Shown: one piece after another, positions 25,559 to 37,317 of the stretch
Position numbering within the stretch: position 1 is the stretch's first letter
How the letters are laid out: each line of letters starts with the position of its first letter
From: Marinicella gelatinilytica
GTDB taxonomy: Bacteria; Pseudomonadota; Gammaproteobacteria; Xanthomonadales; Marinicellaceae
DNA length: 64,000 bases
NCBI RefSeq assembly: GCF_026410405.1
Contig: NZ_JAPMLN010000015.1
Location: forward strand, 22,958-86,957
Reading direction: 5' to 3'
The notes under the pieces: model-generated
The model's database searches: none
What the model was told of the DNA's origin: nothing
What the model saw: the letters and a program-made list of their open reading frames with translations, nothing else
Made by a program: the position numbers and the translations under genes

Positions 25559-28500
25559 TTAGCTTCTGCGACGAATCGCAGGTAAAGCCAAACCTAAACT
25601 CAGTGCAATTAATAACAGCAGCGCCCAGGTACTTAAAGTAGGTATCGGGAACGCGGTTCTAACACCGGTTGGATCATTAACATCTGTGGTGGTCGGATCA
25701 TCGGTCACCACAGGCTGTTGCCCGCCCTGCTCATCATCATTGGGGTCGCCGTTATTATTTTCATCCCAATGTGCCATGGCCTGGTTTTCAATGCTGACCG
25801 AACCACCCGCTGTAATGCGGGTATCGAATCGAATCACCACTTCATTGGCCAAGTTCGCCATGGTTTCATTCGCCGGCGCACCCGGATCCGGGCTGATAAC
25901 AGCGTTTAATTCAATGCGATTTAAGCCACTGTTATATATCGGAGTGGTGCATGTACTGGTACCATCAGGCGTACAACTCGCCGCCGGCACATAGGTGGTT
26001 CCGGCCGGAATTTCGTCATAAATAAACACCGGCAGATCGACATTATTGTTGGGGTTATACCAATAGAACGTCCAGTGTAATAAACGCGGATCGGATGGGT
26101 CCACTTCAACGGTCTTCACGCCCACCGGTGGATTTAAGAATAATCCGGTGGTTTCATCATCATCATTGTTACTGAGATCTTCATCCGGACCGTTACTGCC
26201 ATCATCACCAATATTCACGCTGTTCAGAATCTGCTGAACACTCTGCGGTAGGGGATCATCCACATCAACGGCGAAGACCACTGAACCTGTATCACCGACA
26301 TTCAGGTTACCCACAAAGTACGTGCAGGAATTACCCGGTGTGGTACCACTACAGCTCCAGGCAGGATTACTGGCTCCAGCATTAAACGTGGTATTCGCTG
26401 GTATCGTTTCAGTAATAACCACGCCCACAGTATCTTGTGAACCAACATTTTCATAATTCAGGGTATAAACAATGGTTTGACCCGGACCTGAATTAAGACC
26501 ACCATCCGTTTTGGTAATGACCAAATCAGGGGCGGCCACCACATCGGTGGGCTCAGAATCATCGTTATTGGTCGGATCAGTATCATCACCGTTATTTCCA
26601 TCATCATTAATACTGACGGTATTGTTCAAGGCATCAATTCCGGACGGTACGGTGTCATCCACCAACACAGCAAACTGAACCGTTTGTGCCGGATCACCGG
26701 CATTAACAGGTCCAATGGCTAAGGTACAGCTGCTTCCGGCATTACCATTTGGAGAGCAAACCCAACCAGCTGAACTGCCTGAAACGCTGAACGTCGTGTG
26801 CAATGGTACGATTTCCGTAATAACCACACCCGTGGCATCTTGATCACCGATATTTTCATAACTGATGTCATAGATTAAAACATCACCGGCATTAACACTG
26901 GCTTGCTGGTCAACTTTAGAAACCGTCAAATCAGGTGCAGCCGACACAGGGGTATCATCTGAATCATTGTTATTGCTTTCATCAATATCATCACCATTGT
27001 TGCCGTCATCATCGATACTCACACTGTTATCGATTTGATCAACACCACTTGGTAGCGGATTGTCCACAGTCACAGCAAAGGCCACTGATCCGGCCGCACC
27101 ACCTGCAACGACACCCACAGCCAAGGTACAGGAACTACCTGCTGTGACACCTGCACAACTCCAAGCAGGATCAGAATTACCGGCATCAAACGTACTATTT
27201 GCAGGCACAACCTCACTCAACTCCACGCCGGTTGAACCGATGTTACCGTTATTACCGTAACTAATGGTATAAATCACAGTGCCACCGGCTATCACCGTGG
27301 TGCCACCATCATCTTTAGTAACCCATAAATCAAGGGCAGTTCCATCTAAACTATCGGTATCACCGTCACTGTTGTTACTCGGTGTTGGGTCAGCGCCATT
27401 ATTTCCGTCATCGGTAATACTGGCGACATTGACCACAGATGTTGCTCCTGCTGCTAATGGGTTATCGACATTGACCGCAAAATTGACTAAACCTGACGAA
27501 CCACCGGCTACCGAGCCTACAGCATATGTACAGACACTTCCGGCCGTAACGCCGCCACAACTCCAACCTCCGGTACTACTGCCGGCATTGAACGTTGTAT
27601 GGACAGGAACAGTTTCAGTAATGACCACACCGGTGGCTTCTTGGTTGCCGACATTTTCATAAGCAATCGCATATATTAATGTATCACCCGGGTTTGCCAG
27701 AACCACGCCATCATCTTTAACCAAAGTTAAATCAGGGGTCGCCGTAACCGGCGTATCATCGCTGCCATTGTCTGTATTACCGTCATCATCTGCAATAGCA
27801 ACTGAATTGTTTATGGCAGTAACCCCGGCAGGCAATGGATCATTGACCTGAACGGCAAACGATAAAGAGCCTGAATCGCCAGCGGCCAGTGTTGCCAGCG
27901 TTTGGGTACAGGCCGTACCACCCGGCGAACCATCAGCACAGCTCCAACCCACAGACGAACTGGCATCAACAAAAATGCTGTTCATCGGCACAGTTTCAGT
28001 AATAACCACGTTTGTGGCATCCTGATTACCTGTATTGGCATAGTTAATGGTGTAAGTCACCACATCATCGGGCTCAACTGTTACACCACCATCATCTTTA
28101 GTAACCTCTAACGTCGGTGAAGCCGTAATTGGTGTATTATCATCGTCATTATTATCACTTGGATCAAGATCTGACCCATTATTACCATCATCTGTAATCG
28201 ATGTACTGTTGGAGAGTTCAGTGACACCTGAAGGTAATGGATTAACAACAGTAACTGCAAAGTTCACGGTACTAACAGAACCATCACCTGGGACAGTACC
28301 CGCTATATTTAAGGTACAAACGGTACCGGCAGGATCGCCATTCACACAGCTCCAACCGGCATCTGAATTAGCGGCATTAAATGTACTGTTTGCCGGCACT
28401 GTTTCGGTAATTTCCACACCGGTTGCATCCTGGGTACCGTTATTTGAATAACCCAGGGTGTAAACCACAACGCCACCCGGCGTCGTTATAGCACCGCCAT

Positions 28501-31500
28501 CATCTTTAACGATCGTTAAATCTGGCGCGCCATCGACCGGGATGATGGTTGGATCATCGGGATCGGTGGGTGTATTCGGATCGTCAGAATTAAAATCAGG
28601 AATTTCTTGCGAAGTAATTTGCGCCTGATTAACCAACTCCTCAACACCTGAAGGTAATGGGTCATTAATAACCACCTGATAAGTAATGGTTACGGTTGCG
28701 TCCACAGCCAATGTGCCGACATTCACGACAACCGTGGTATCACCGCCTGTATTACCAGTGGTTACAGAACCGACATTTGTGGTCACAGAACCCACAACCA
28801 AACTACCATTGGGGTCAGGGATATCTGTGACAACTACGGAGGTTGCCGGCGCATCACCTGAGTTCACCACAGTGATGGTGTAATTTAAGGTTTCACCGGG
28901 ACTGGCACCACCGGAACTGTTGGTATCATCATCCAACACCACAGATTTAAATGAATCCAGTGCCGGTAACAATAAAGTATCCGTACCATCCACAGGAGGG
29001 AAATCCCGCTCATTCGGATCATTACCGGGTAATGAACTTGATTCTTCAATCGTCGCTGTATTTGGAATACTGGTAACACTGACATCATCCAGTAAAGTTG
29101 CATTAAACACAAAATTAACCACCTCATTAGGTTCCAGCGAACTGTCTGGTGGCGAAGACAGTGGATCAGATTCAATTCGAATTGTGGTAGAACCCACCAC
29201 CGGATCATCCACCGATACAGTCAAGGTAAAGCCGGTCGGGACAGTCACAGCACTAAAACCGTTTTCATCCCAAATATTGGCTGTATCGAACACATCTTCC
29301 AGCACTAAATCGTAAGCCGCTGCCGTTCCACCCGTGTTGTTCATGGTTAAGGTAATTGGCACCACATAGTCATTCACTGTACCAAAGGACTTAGCTAAAC
29401 CTAAGTTAGGCTCAACCACTTCCACATCAGCATCATCCGTTAAAGGCGTACCTGTGTCGTATTCAAATGTGACATTATTGGTTAGCATATCAACCGCTGT
29501 ATTTCCGGCAACGTCCAATAAGCGTGCCGTCACAATCATGCGAATCCAATTGTTTGTATCGTCACCATCATAGACATTGGTAATATCACCAAAATCAAAC
29601 ACCACCTGATCATTATAGGTGTCACTGTTACTATCACTAATTGCAGCAGGCAAAGGTGTGCCTGAATAACTAATACCCGGTCCCATGGTGATACTTCCGG
29701 CATTAACCACCTCCATACCAACGGGTAAATTATCCGTGACCACAGCACCGGTTGTAATGCCATGCGGTACCACTATCGTTAAATCAAAATCAATGGTTTC
29801 GCCAATTGCCAGATCAGGCGCCATGGGATCACCAATATTATCACCGGTGTCACTCAATGAACTGTTTCCAGCTTCTTTCAGCACATTCGGATCCGGCGTC
29901 ACAAAACTGGTACCATCGGAATCACTATAGGTTCGCGTTTCAGCTTCGCTGCCCGGCGTCGACGTGTATTCCATGTTCGCCACATTGGCATACGTTTCAG
30001 ATGGATTCACAGCACTGTTAACCAAAACATTATATCTAATGGTACAAGAGCCTGGACTCAAAGGCAGTTCATCAAAGTTAAATTCAATGATGGGTTCCGC
30101 TGATGAATCAACAGTCCAAGCTGGACAGGTAGATGTCACTGTACCGTCATTAATCCATTCAGTACCGGGAACAGGCAAGTTATCGGTAACACTAAAATTA
30201 AACGCATCTGCACTTGAACTTGCATCATGTGCGATGGTTAACTGATACGTTAATGTTTCACCCGCAGACGCTATAACAGTGGCCGGATCAGTGTTTTTAG
30301 TCACCGTTACGACTGGCTCAACAATGTCGACCAATGCAGAATCAGTCACACTACCCGGATTAGCACCAGAGCTATCTGTCACTGTTAAGGTGGCAACATT
30401 CGCAATATCATTTAAAACACCTTGGTTAACAGGCTCATTAACCACCACAGCAACCACTTCAAACACAACTTGATCATCTGTGTTATTAAGACCATCCGGT
30501 GTATTAACAACATTTCCTAAGGTCCAGGTAATTAAATCATCATATGCATCCACATTGGTATTGCTGTGTACGCCCGCATCACCGGTCGAAACACCCGGAA
30601 CAGTGAGTTGTCCGCCAATTGAAATTATTTCTGAACTCACCACAGATAAAACAGCTGTCGTATTCGGCAGCTGGTCAGTCATAACTGCATTGTAAGACGT
30701 GCCTTCAGGAAAAGTGACTACCATGCGATAAGTGACTTCCTCACCAATGGTCAAATCATCTTCCGGTCCACTTTGAGACGTACCTGTACTTGATTCCGAG
30801 GTTGACAATACAGTTTTACTTAAACCAGATTCAGTAATGGTTACGGTATGTTGATCTGAATCACTATTATTTCGCTCATTTGGGTCAGTACCCGGTAACG
30901 ATGACCAGTCTATATCTGCCGTATTGGTAATGACTTGTTCCGGATAAACACCCGGATCCACCGTCACCTGATAAGTGAATGTAGCTGTTTCGCTGATTGG
31001 GAAGTGAGTCCAGCCGGCAGAAATAGAACCACCACTCTCTGTCGGACCAACATCCGGCGCTAAACCACTGTCATGGGTCAAACTTCCACCCACATAAGTC
31101 AATCCGGCAGGAATCATATCGGTCATAGTGACATCATAGGCATCGGCCGATGAAGTCGCATTAGGATTAGATACCTCAATAGTATAGGTGATGGTATCAC
31201 CGGCATCAGCACTATTTACATCACCGGCTTTATCAACAAGCATATTCGGCTCAACCACCTCAATATCAGCAGAACCGGACACATCAGCGCCCGTGTCATA
31301 TTGAATTAATACGGTATTGGTTAAAACTTCAATGCCTTCATTTACAGATGCATTAGTCACCAATGCTGTTACTTGAACAACAATTTGGTCGTTGCCATCT
31401 ACAGTACCGTCAGGAACGTTCACTACAGATCCAAAATCAAAAGTCACGACATTATTGTTGGCACCACTGACAACACCTGGATCACCTACTAACCATGCAT

Positions 31501-34500
31501 TTGTCGGTGTTAGGTTTCCTCCAATTGAGATTAATTCAGAGCCGGTTACCACCATTTGACCCGTGGCATTATCCGGTAAGGTATCAGTAATAATGACTGA
31601 GGGCGACACACCTTCGGCTAAGGTAGCAACAATATTAAAAGTCACTTCTTCACCAATGGTTAAATCCACCAATGAGGGGTCGCTTTCTCCTGACGGCGCA
31701 CTGGCCTCGTCTTGATTGGTGCTGGTGGCGGGTAAAACTGATTTCACCACTTCTGCCGGAGCAATCGTGACATCCGCATCATCGGTCACAGGACCATAAT
31801 CACGTTCATAGGGATCATTGCCCGGTAATGAATCACCTATGGTTGAAGCCACATTATTTAACACTGAGCCGGACACTGCGGTCGGATCAATAGTCACATC
31901 AAAAGTCACTGTCACAGAACCACCAACGGGTACTGAAGACACATCTACCTGAACCGTGGTGTCACCACCCGCATTACCGGTCGTAATGGTACCTGAGGAG
32001 GTCACAACAGAACCTGCCACCAAATTCAAATCTGGATCACTCAGCGAATCACTAATCACCACATCAAAGGCCGGACTGGTACCGTTATTAGTCATAACTA
32101 TGGTGTACGTCACGGTATCACCGGCATCGGCATTAGCCGGGGAAACGGTTTTGTTTAATCCCAAAGAAGGTTCCCGAATCGTTAAGTTCGGCGCACTGTC
32201 GCTGGCAGAACCGTTGTCTGAACTAAAGCTGGCGTCATTGATTTTATTTTCGCCATTTTGATTGGCTCCAACATCATTCACCAACACACTGTAGGTTATG
32301 GTCAGGGTTTCTGCAGTATTATTATCCGTATTACTGTTGCCAAGGGTGCCGAAATTAAAACTGGCATCTCGTGTTCCGATGCCACTTGCACCCGCCAGCA
32401 CGGCAGCAAAGCCACCGGCCACGTCTGTTGTAATATCTCCACTTGATGGCACGATGGAATCAAACGATAAAAAGGTTAAACCATTATCCAGTTGATCCGT
32501 CACAACAGCATTACTGGACACACCTTCTGGAATGGTCACTTCAACCTGATATTGAATCACTTCACCAATGGTGATGGTGCCATTATCACTGTCCACATTG
32601 GGCGTAACTGAGACAATGGTTTTATCCATAGTTGGTTGGCCGATTGTGGCTGTGGCATTATCTGAAACTGACGGGAAATTAACCGCGCCGGATTGAGATG
32701 CATAATCAGCCGTGGCGGTATTGGTCAAGGTGCTACCAATTTCAACCGCAGAAGCCACTGTACAATTAACTGTCACCAAAGCCGTGTCTGTGCCATAAGG
32801 CGCTCCAATGGTACCATCGTTGGCTGCCAAAGGGTTCGTGAGCGTTATACCGGTCCCAATACTTCCGCTATAAGCCAAAACATCGCCATTGCCATCGGTC
32901 ACTGCACTGACTGAACAAGCCGTTAAGCTCGCCACAGCCGGGTCAGTAATCACCACATCATAAGCCGGCGCTCCACCAACATTTTCAAGTGTTAATTGAT
33001 AACTAATGCTGTCTCCGGCATCTACGTTTGTAACATTACCATCCACCGGTAACACAGCCGGTGATGGGTTGATGTTACCTTGGTCAGCAGATACAACACC
33101 TTTGGTCATGTGCAATTCTGGTGCGCGAACCTGGATCAAAACCGGGGTGATACCTGTCGACACCTCTGCTTCAGTATTCGAGGTGCTAACACGCAATAAA
33201 TTAGCTAAACTCAGATTATCTGCAAACGGATCATCCGTGACAACCACATCCACCAGTACCGATAAGGTTTGCGGTGTTGTGGTGGTAATATTCGGCCAGT
33301 TAATCGTCAGGCTATTGGTGCCCGCATCTGTCGTTATACTGGTTGGCGTTAATCCCAAGGTATCTGATGGATCCAGGCTAATGCTGCTGTTGGGTAAAGG
33401 TAAACTCGTATCAATGGTGGTGGCATCAAATACCGGTAATGGAAAAAAGTCTTCAAAAACAACCCCATTGGTGTCCCCGGAAGGAACGGCCAAACTCAGC
33501 CGATATGTGACAGTATCACCAGGCATATAGGGTCCGGTGCTCACAACATCTTTACTAATGGCAACCGGTGCAACCAGAATGGTCGCCGCAGAGTCATCAC
33601 CACAAGCCGACGCGCCTTCAACTAAATCATAATCCAAATCAACCGTATTGCTTAAGGGGTCACTGGCTAAAACTGCGTCTGTATTGGCATAGGTTTGATC
33701 TACACTGGCATCATAACTAATTGTTAAGCCGGTTCCGGCACTCAGTGTTCCCAAAGCCGATGTGATATCAAACTCCACAGTGGTTTGACCGGCTGCAGGT
33801 GTGTCGTTTGATATTGTTGGTGTTACACCACCACTTAAAACAGAATTAAAAGTGACGCCATCGGGTAATATATCAGTAACAATAACACGATCAGCGTTGG
33901 CATAATCACTGAGTTGGATGTTCAGATTATAGGTCACCAAATTACCGGGTGTTACTTGACCGGGGGATGCCCCTTTTTGAACACTCATGTGCTCCAGCTC
34001 GATGTTATTGCTGTCGGTTAATTGAGGAACAGCAACGGCATTAAATTCCGCATCAAATGTGGCGTTATTGACAGCAGTATCCTTGCCACATGCCGTTTCA
34101 TCCAACACATCATCAAAATAACCACTGTAAGTAATGACCAAATCATTACCGGCTGCCGTACCGTTAACGCTATCGCACGTTATACTAATGTTCGGCAATC
34201 CTGAAACACAGTTAACACCACCCGAGATATTAATAGAACCTGTATCCAATACAAATTGTGACGGTAAAACATCATTAATCACGATGTTATCAATGGTGTT
34301 ATTGTTGGCAACATCAACATTTAACGTATAGCTTACCGGCCAGCTTGGCCCTGGTGGCCGCTCGCCTTCAGGGACATTACTACTTTTTTCAAACGTCACC
34401 AGTATTGGGGTGATATTAAAATCATCCGTCGTGCCAACTATCGGCCCGTTATCTCCAGTCGGCGTATCTCCAAATTCATAGGCAGGAGTTACTGAAACCG

Positions 34501-34933
34501 GCAACGGTACATTGACAGTCGCAGTCGGGTCTATGTCTAAGCAAACATTAAACGTTAAAGGCGGCCCGCCTGCAACCACAGATCCAATTTGTGGTTTTAA
34601 AATATAAAAACTGTCACCTGGATTGCCGGTAACCACATCACCGGTCACCGGATCAATTAATTCATGTGGCGGTGCCACCGGAAAAGTCCCCACTAAAGTA
34701 CTGGGCACGGGCAAACCAAATAATTCGGTGCCTGAATAGCTTAAACCCGCCGGAACGGTTAACCGTAAATAAGGCCCGTAACCGGGTGAACCGGTATTTT
34801 GAAACTCTACTTCAGTACAAATCTGAGTACCGGGAAAGGCTTCACCATCAACAGCGGGAACTGTCGTCGGCGTCTGAGCAAAAGAAAAACTGCTCAACAG
34901 CAGACCAAAAATAATGACAGAAAACTTTTTCAT
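25559..34933 (-). CDS. giant DUF11-repeat surface protein with IPTL-CTERM sorting tail
   Basis: A 3124-residue protein. A signal peptide (residues 1-19, ending SFA) is followed by a row of DUF11/isopeptide-type beta domains. At about 600-1990 two domain types alternate: one with (T/A)IGE.(V/I)...V..P.G...VTD.LP, the other with ADAGDT(V/I)TYTI. At about 2137-2931 come six close copies of a 132-residue DUF11 repeat (PDL...KDDGG, ETVP.N(S/T)TF, ITDDGNNG.D). A distinct domain precedes the C-terminal tail, which has IPTLSTWA, a hydrophobic helix and a basic end (RRRS), the IPTL-CTERM sorting signal cleaved by exosortase-type enzymes (XrtH). Probably a long surface fibre or adhesin; that role is inferred. 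Single gene with its own terminator. Confidence 0.9.
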   Translation of the reverse strand: MKKFSVIIFGLLLSSFSFAQTPTTVPAVDGEAFPGTQICTEVEFQNTGSPGYGPYLRLTVPAGLSYSGTELFGLPVPSTLVGTFPVAPPHELIDPVTGDVVTGNPGDSFYILKPQIGSVVAGGPPLTFNVCLDIDPTATVNVPLPVSVTPAYEFGDTPTGDNGPIVGTTDDFNITPILVTFEKSSNVPEGERPPGPSWPVSYTLNVDVANNNTIDNIVINDVLPSQFVLDTGSINISGGVNCVSGLPNISITCDSVNGTAAGNDLVITYSGYFDDVLDETACGKDTAVNNATFDAEFNAVAVPQLTDSNNIELEHMSVQKGASPGQVTPGNLVTYNLNIQLSDYANADRVIVTDILPDGVTFNSVLSGGVTPTISNDTPAAGQTTVEFDITSALGTLSAGTGLTISYDASVDQTYANTDAVLASDPLSNTVDLDYDLVEGASACGDDSAATILVAPVAISKDVVSTGPYMPGDTVTYRLSLAVPSGDTNGVVFEDFFPLPVFDATTIDTSLPLPNSSISLDPSDTLGLTPTSITTDAGTNSLTINWPNITTTTPQTLSVLVDVVVTDDPFADNLSLANLLRVSTSNTEAEVSTGITPVLIQVRAPELHMTKGVVSADQGNINPSPAVLPVDGNVTNVDAGDSISYQLTLENVGGAPAYDVVITDPAVASLTACSVSAVTDGNGDVLAYSGSIGTGITLTNPLAANDGTIGAPYGTDTALVTVNCTVASAVEIGSTLTNTATADYASQSGAVNFPSVSDNATATIGQPTMDKTIVSVTPNVDSDNGTITIGEVIQYQVEVTIPEGVSSNAVVTDQLDNGLTFLSFDSIVPSSGDITTDVAGGFAAVLAGASGIGTRDASFNFGTLGNSNTDNNTAETLTITYSVLVNDVGANQNGENKINDASFSSDNGSASDSAPNLTIREPSLGLNKTVSPANADAGDTVTYTIVMTNNGTSPAFDVVISDSLSDPDLNLVAGSVVTSSGTITTGNAGGDTTVQVDVSSVPVGGSVTVTFDVTIDPTAVSGSVLNNVASTIGDSLPGNDPYERDYGPVTDDADVTIAPAEVVKSVLPATSTNQDEASAPSGESDPSLVDLTIGEEVTFNIVATLAEGVSPSVIITDTLPDNATGQMVVTGSELISIGGNLTPTNAWLVGDPGVVSGANNNVVTFDFGSVVNVPDGTVDGNDQIVVQVTALVTNASVNEGIEVLTNTVLIQYDTGADVSGSADIEVVEPNMLVDKAGDVNSADAGDTITYTIEVSNPNATSSADAYDVTMTDMIPAGLTYVGGSLTHDSGLAPDVGPTESGGSISAGWTHFPISETATFTYQVTVDPGVYPEQVITNTADIDWSSLPGTDPNERNNSDSDQHTVTITESGLSKTVLSTSESSTGTSQSGPEDDLTIGEEVTYRMVVTFPEGTSYNAVMTDQLPNTTAVLSVVSSEIISIGGQLTVPGVSTGDAGVHSNTNVDAYDDLITWTLGNVVNTPDGLNNTDDQVVFEVVAVVVNEPVNQGVLNDIANVATLTVTDSSGANPGSVTDSALVDIVEPVVTVTKNTDPATVIASAGETLTYQLTIAHDASSSADAFNFSVTDNLPVPGTEWINDGTVTSTCPAWTVDSSAEPIIEFNFDELPLSPGSCTIRYNVLVNSAVNPSETYANVANMEYTSTPGSEAETRTYSDSDGTSFVTPDPNVLKEAGNSSLSDTGDNIGDPMAPDLAIGETIDFDLTIVVPHGITTGAVVTDNLPVGMEVVNAGSITMGPGISYSGTPLPAAISDSNSDTYNDQVVFDFGDITNVYDGDDTNNWIRMIVTARLLDVAGNTAVDMLTNNVTFEYDTGTPLTDDADVEVVEPNLGLAKSFGTVNDYVVPITLTMNNTGGTAAAYDLVLEDVFDTANIWDENGFSAVTVPTGFTLTVSVDDPVVGSTTIRIESDPLSSPPDSSLEPNEVVNFVFNATLLDDVSVTSIPNTATIEESSSLPGNDPNERDFPPVDGTDTLLLPALDSFKSVVLDDDTNSSGGASPGETLNYTITVVNSGDAPATSVVVTDIPDPNGSLVVGSVTTNVGSVTTGNTGGDTTVVVNVGTLAVDATVTITYQVVINDPLPSGVEELVNQAQITSQEIPDFNSDDPNTPTDPDDPTIIPVDGAPDLTIVKDDGGAITTPGGVVVYTLGYSNNGTQDATGVEITETVPANSTFNAANSDAGWSCVNGDPAGTVCTLNIAGTVPGDGSVSTVNFAVTVVNPLPSGVTELSNSTSITDDGNNGSDLDPSDNNDDDNTPITASPTLEVTKDDGGVTVEPDDVVTYTINYANTGNQDATNVVITETVPMNSIFVDASSSVGWSCADGSPGGTACTQTLATLAAGDSGSLSFAVQVNDPLPAGVTAINNSVAIADDDGNTDNGSDDTPVTATPDLTLVKDDGVVLANPGDTLIYAIAYENVGNQEATGVVITETVPVHTTFNAGSSTGGWSCGGVTAGSVCTYAVGSVAGGSSGLVNFAVNVDNPLAAGATSVVNVASITDDGNNGADPTPSNNSDGDTDSLDGTALDLWVTKDDGGTTVIAGGTVIYTISYGNNGNIGSTGVELSEVVPANSTFDAGNSDPAWSCAGVTAGSSCTLAVGVVAGGAAGSVAFAVTVDNPLPSGVDQIDNSVSIDDDGNNGDDIDESNNNDSDDTPVSAAPDLTVSKVDQQASVNAGDVLIYDISYENIGDQDATGVVITEIVPLHTTFSVSGSSAGWVCSPNGNAGSSCTLAIGPVNAGDPAQTVQFAVLVDDTVPSGIDALNNTVSINDDGNNGDDTDPTNNDDSEPTDVVAAPDLVITKTDGGLNSGPGQTIVYTLNYENVGSQDTVGVVITETIPANTTFNAGASNPAWSCSGTTPGNSCTYFVGNLNVGDTGSVVFAVDVDDPLPQSVQQILNSVNIGDDGSNGPDEDLSNNDDDETTGLFLNPPVGVKTVEVDPSDPRLLHWTFYWYNPNNNVDLPVFIYDEIPAGTTYVPAASCTPDGTSTCTTPIYNSGLNRIELNAVISPDPGAPANETMANLANEVVIRFDTRITAGGSVSIENQAMAHWDENNNGDPNDDEQGGQQPVVTDDPTTTDVNDPTGVRTAFPIPTLSTWALLLLIALSLGLALPAIRRRS

Positions 34934-35214
34934 GAGTTGAGGGACTCCATCTATTTAATTCAATTAAAGTTAAAGGTATTTTAAAACAACATGAATGCTG
35001 TTTACATTCCATTTATTGCACATAATACTTGAACCAGTTCACATAATCGACATTTGAGATGAACTATTTTCGTTTTAACCTGTTTTGAGTGTTTTTTTAT
35101 GACATTTCATTGATAGCTTAACAGGTTTACTTCTGGCGGTGACAAACTCTGTCTCAATTTCAATCATTGGCATACCTGTTTTTAACCAGTACAATTGTTC
35201 TTTTTTAACAGATC

Positions 35215-36123
35215 ATGAGTAACATGTCCGAACACCATCATCACGATCACAGTGTTAGCGTCAACGAAGACAATAAAAAACGTGTGTTTATCGCCATGGT
35301 CCTTACTTTTGGCTTTATGCTGGCGGAAGTGGTCGGTGGTTTGCTGTCGGGTTCTCTGGCTTTATTGGCAGATGCCGGACATATGTTGAGTGATGGGGTG
35401 TCATTGTTACTGTCCTGGCTGGCCTTTATCTACAGTGATAAACAAGCCGATTTTAAACGCAGCTTTGGCTGGCACCGTTTTCAGACCTTAGCAGCGTTTG
35501 TGAATGGCTTAAGTCTGCTGGTCATCGCGGTTTGGATTATCTGGGAAGCGATCTGGCGGTTTTATCAGCCGGTTGAAGTGATGGCCAAACCGATGTTTAT
35601 AATTGCCGTTTTGGGATTGCTGGTTAATGTTGTTGTTTTTAAAATCCTGCAAGGCGGTGACCACGAAAACCTCAACCTGAAAAGCGCCATGATTCATGTC
35701 ATGGGTGACTTGCTCGGTTCAGTGGCTGCCATCCTGGCGGCGGTTCTTATTTATTTATTTGCCTGGCATTGGGCTGATCCACTGTTGTCGCTTTTGGTGG
35801 CGTTATTGATTATGCGTTCGGGCTGGTTTGTGGTTAAAAAAGCCACCCACATCTTACTTGAAGGCTCTCCCCAAGCCATTGATATCGATGCCGTTAAAAA
35901 CAATATCATCACTGAAATTAAAACCGTCACCGACGTCCACCATGTGCATACCTGGTCATTAACCAATGACAAGCACCTGATGTCTTTGCACATAAAAGTT
36001 GTTGAGCATGTGGACGATTATGATGTCTTGAAAAAAACCAAAGAACTTATTCTGCACAATTTCCCGGTTTTTCACACCACCATTCAGATTGAACATCTGG
36101 ACTGCCCTGACGACAATTGTTGA
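35215..36123 (+). CDS. cation diffusion facilitator (zinc/divalent metal efflux)
   Basis: A 302-residue inner-membrane metal/proton antiporter of the ZitB/CzcD type. The N-terminus is His-rich (EHHHHDHS). Six helices follow, with the metal site LLADAGHMLSDG in helix 2 and the matching site HVMGDLLGS in helix 5. The C-terminal cytosolic domain has VHHVHTWSL, and the protein ends in CPDDNC. The likely substrate is Zn(II), perhaps also Cd or Co. Two start codons are possible, 35215 and 35224. Single gene; the frmA gene follows after 71 bases. Confidence 0.92.
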   Translation: MSNMSEHHHHDHSVSVNEDNKKRVFIAMVLTFGFMLAEVVGGLLSGSLALLADAGHMLSDGVSLLLSWLAFIYSDKQADFKRSFGWHRFQTLAAFVNGLSLLVIAVWIIWEAIWRFYQPVEVMAKPMFIIAVLGLLVNVVVFKILQGGDHENLNLKSAMIHVMGDLLGSVAAILAAVLIYLFAWHWADPLLSLLVALLIMRSGWFVVKKATHILLEGSPQAIDIDAVKNNIITEIKTVTDVHHVHTWSLTNDKHLMSLHIKVVEHVDDYDVLKKTKELILHNFPVFHTTIQIEHLDCPDDNC

Positions 36124-36182
36124 TACGCTTTCCGCCTTAACTCTTAACGGCTAACATGTTACAATGGTTTGTTTAAATTTAA

Positions 36183-37307
<1,125 letters not shown>

Positions 37308-37317
37308 GGTATCGATT

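Noticed and set aside
25686..34914. Many plus-strand frames of 60-174 codons across the giant gene
   Set aside because: All are antisense shadows of the 3124-residue gene; their proteins are low-complexity Val/Thr/Pro/Ser text.
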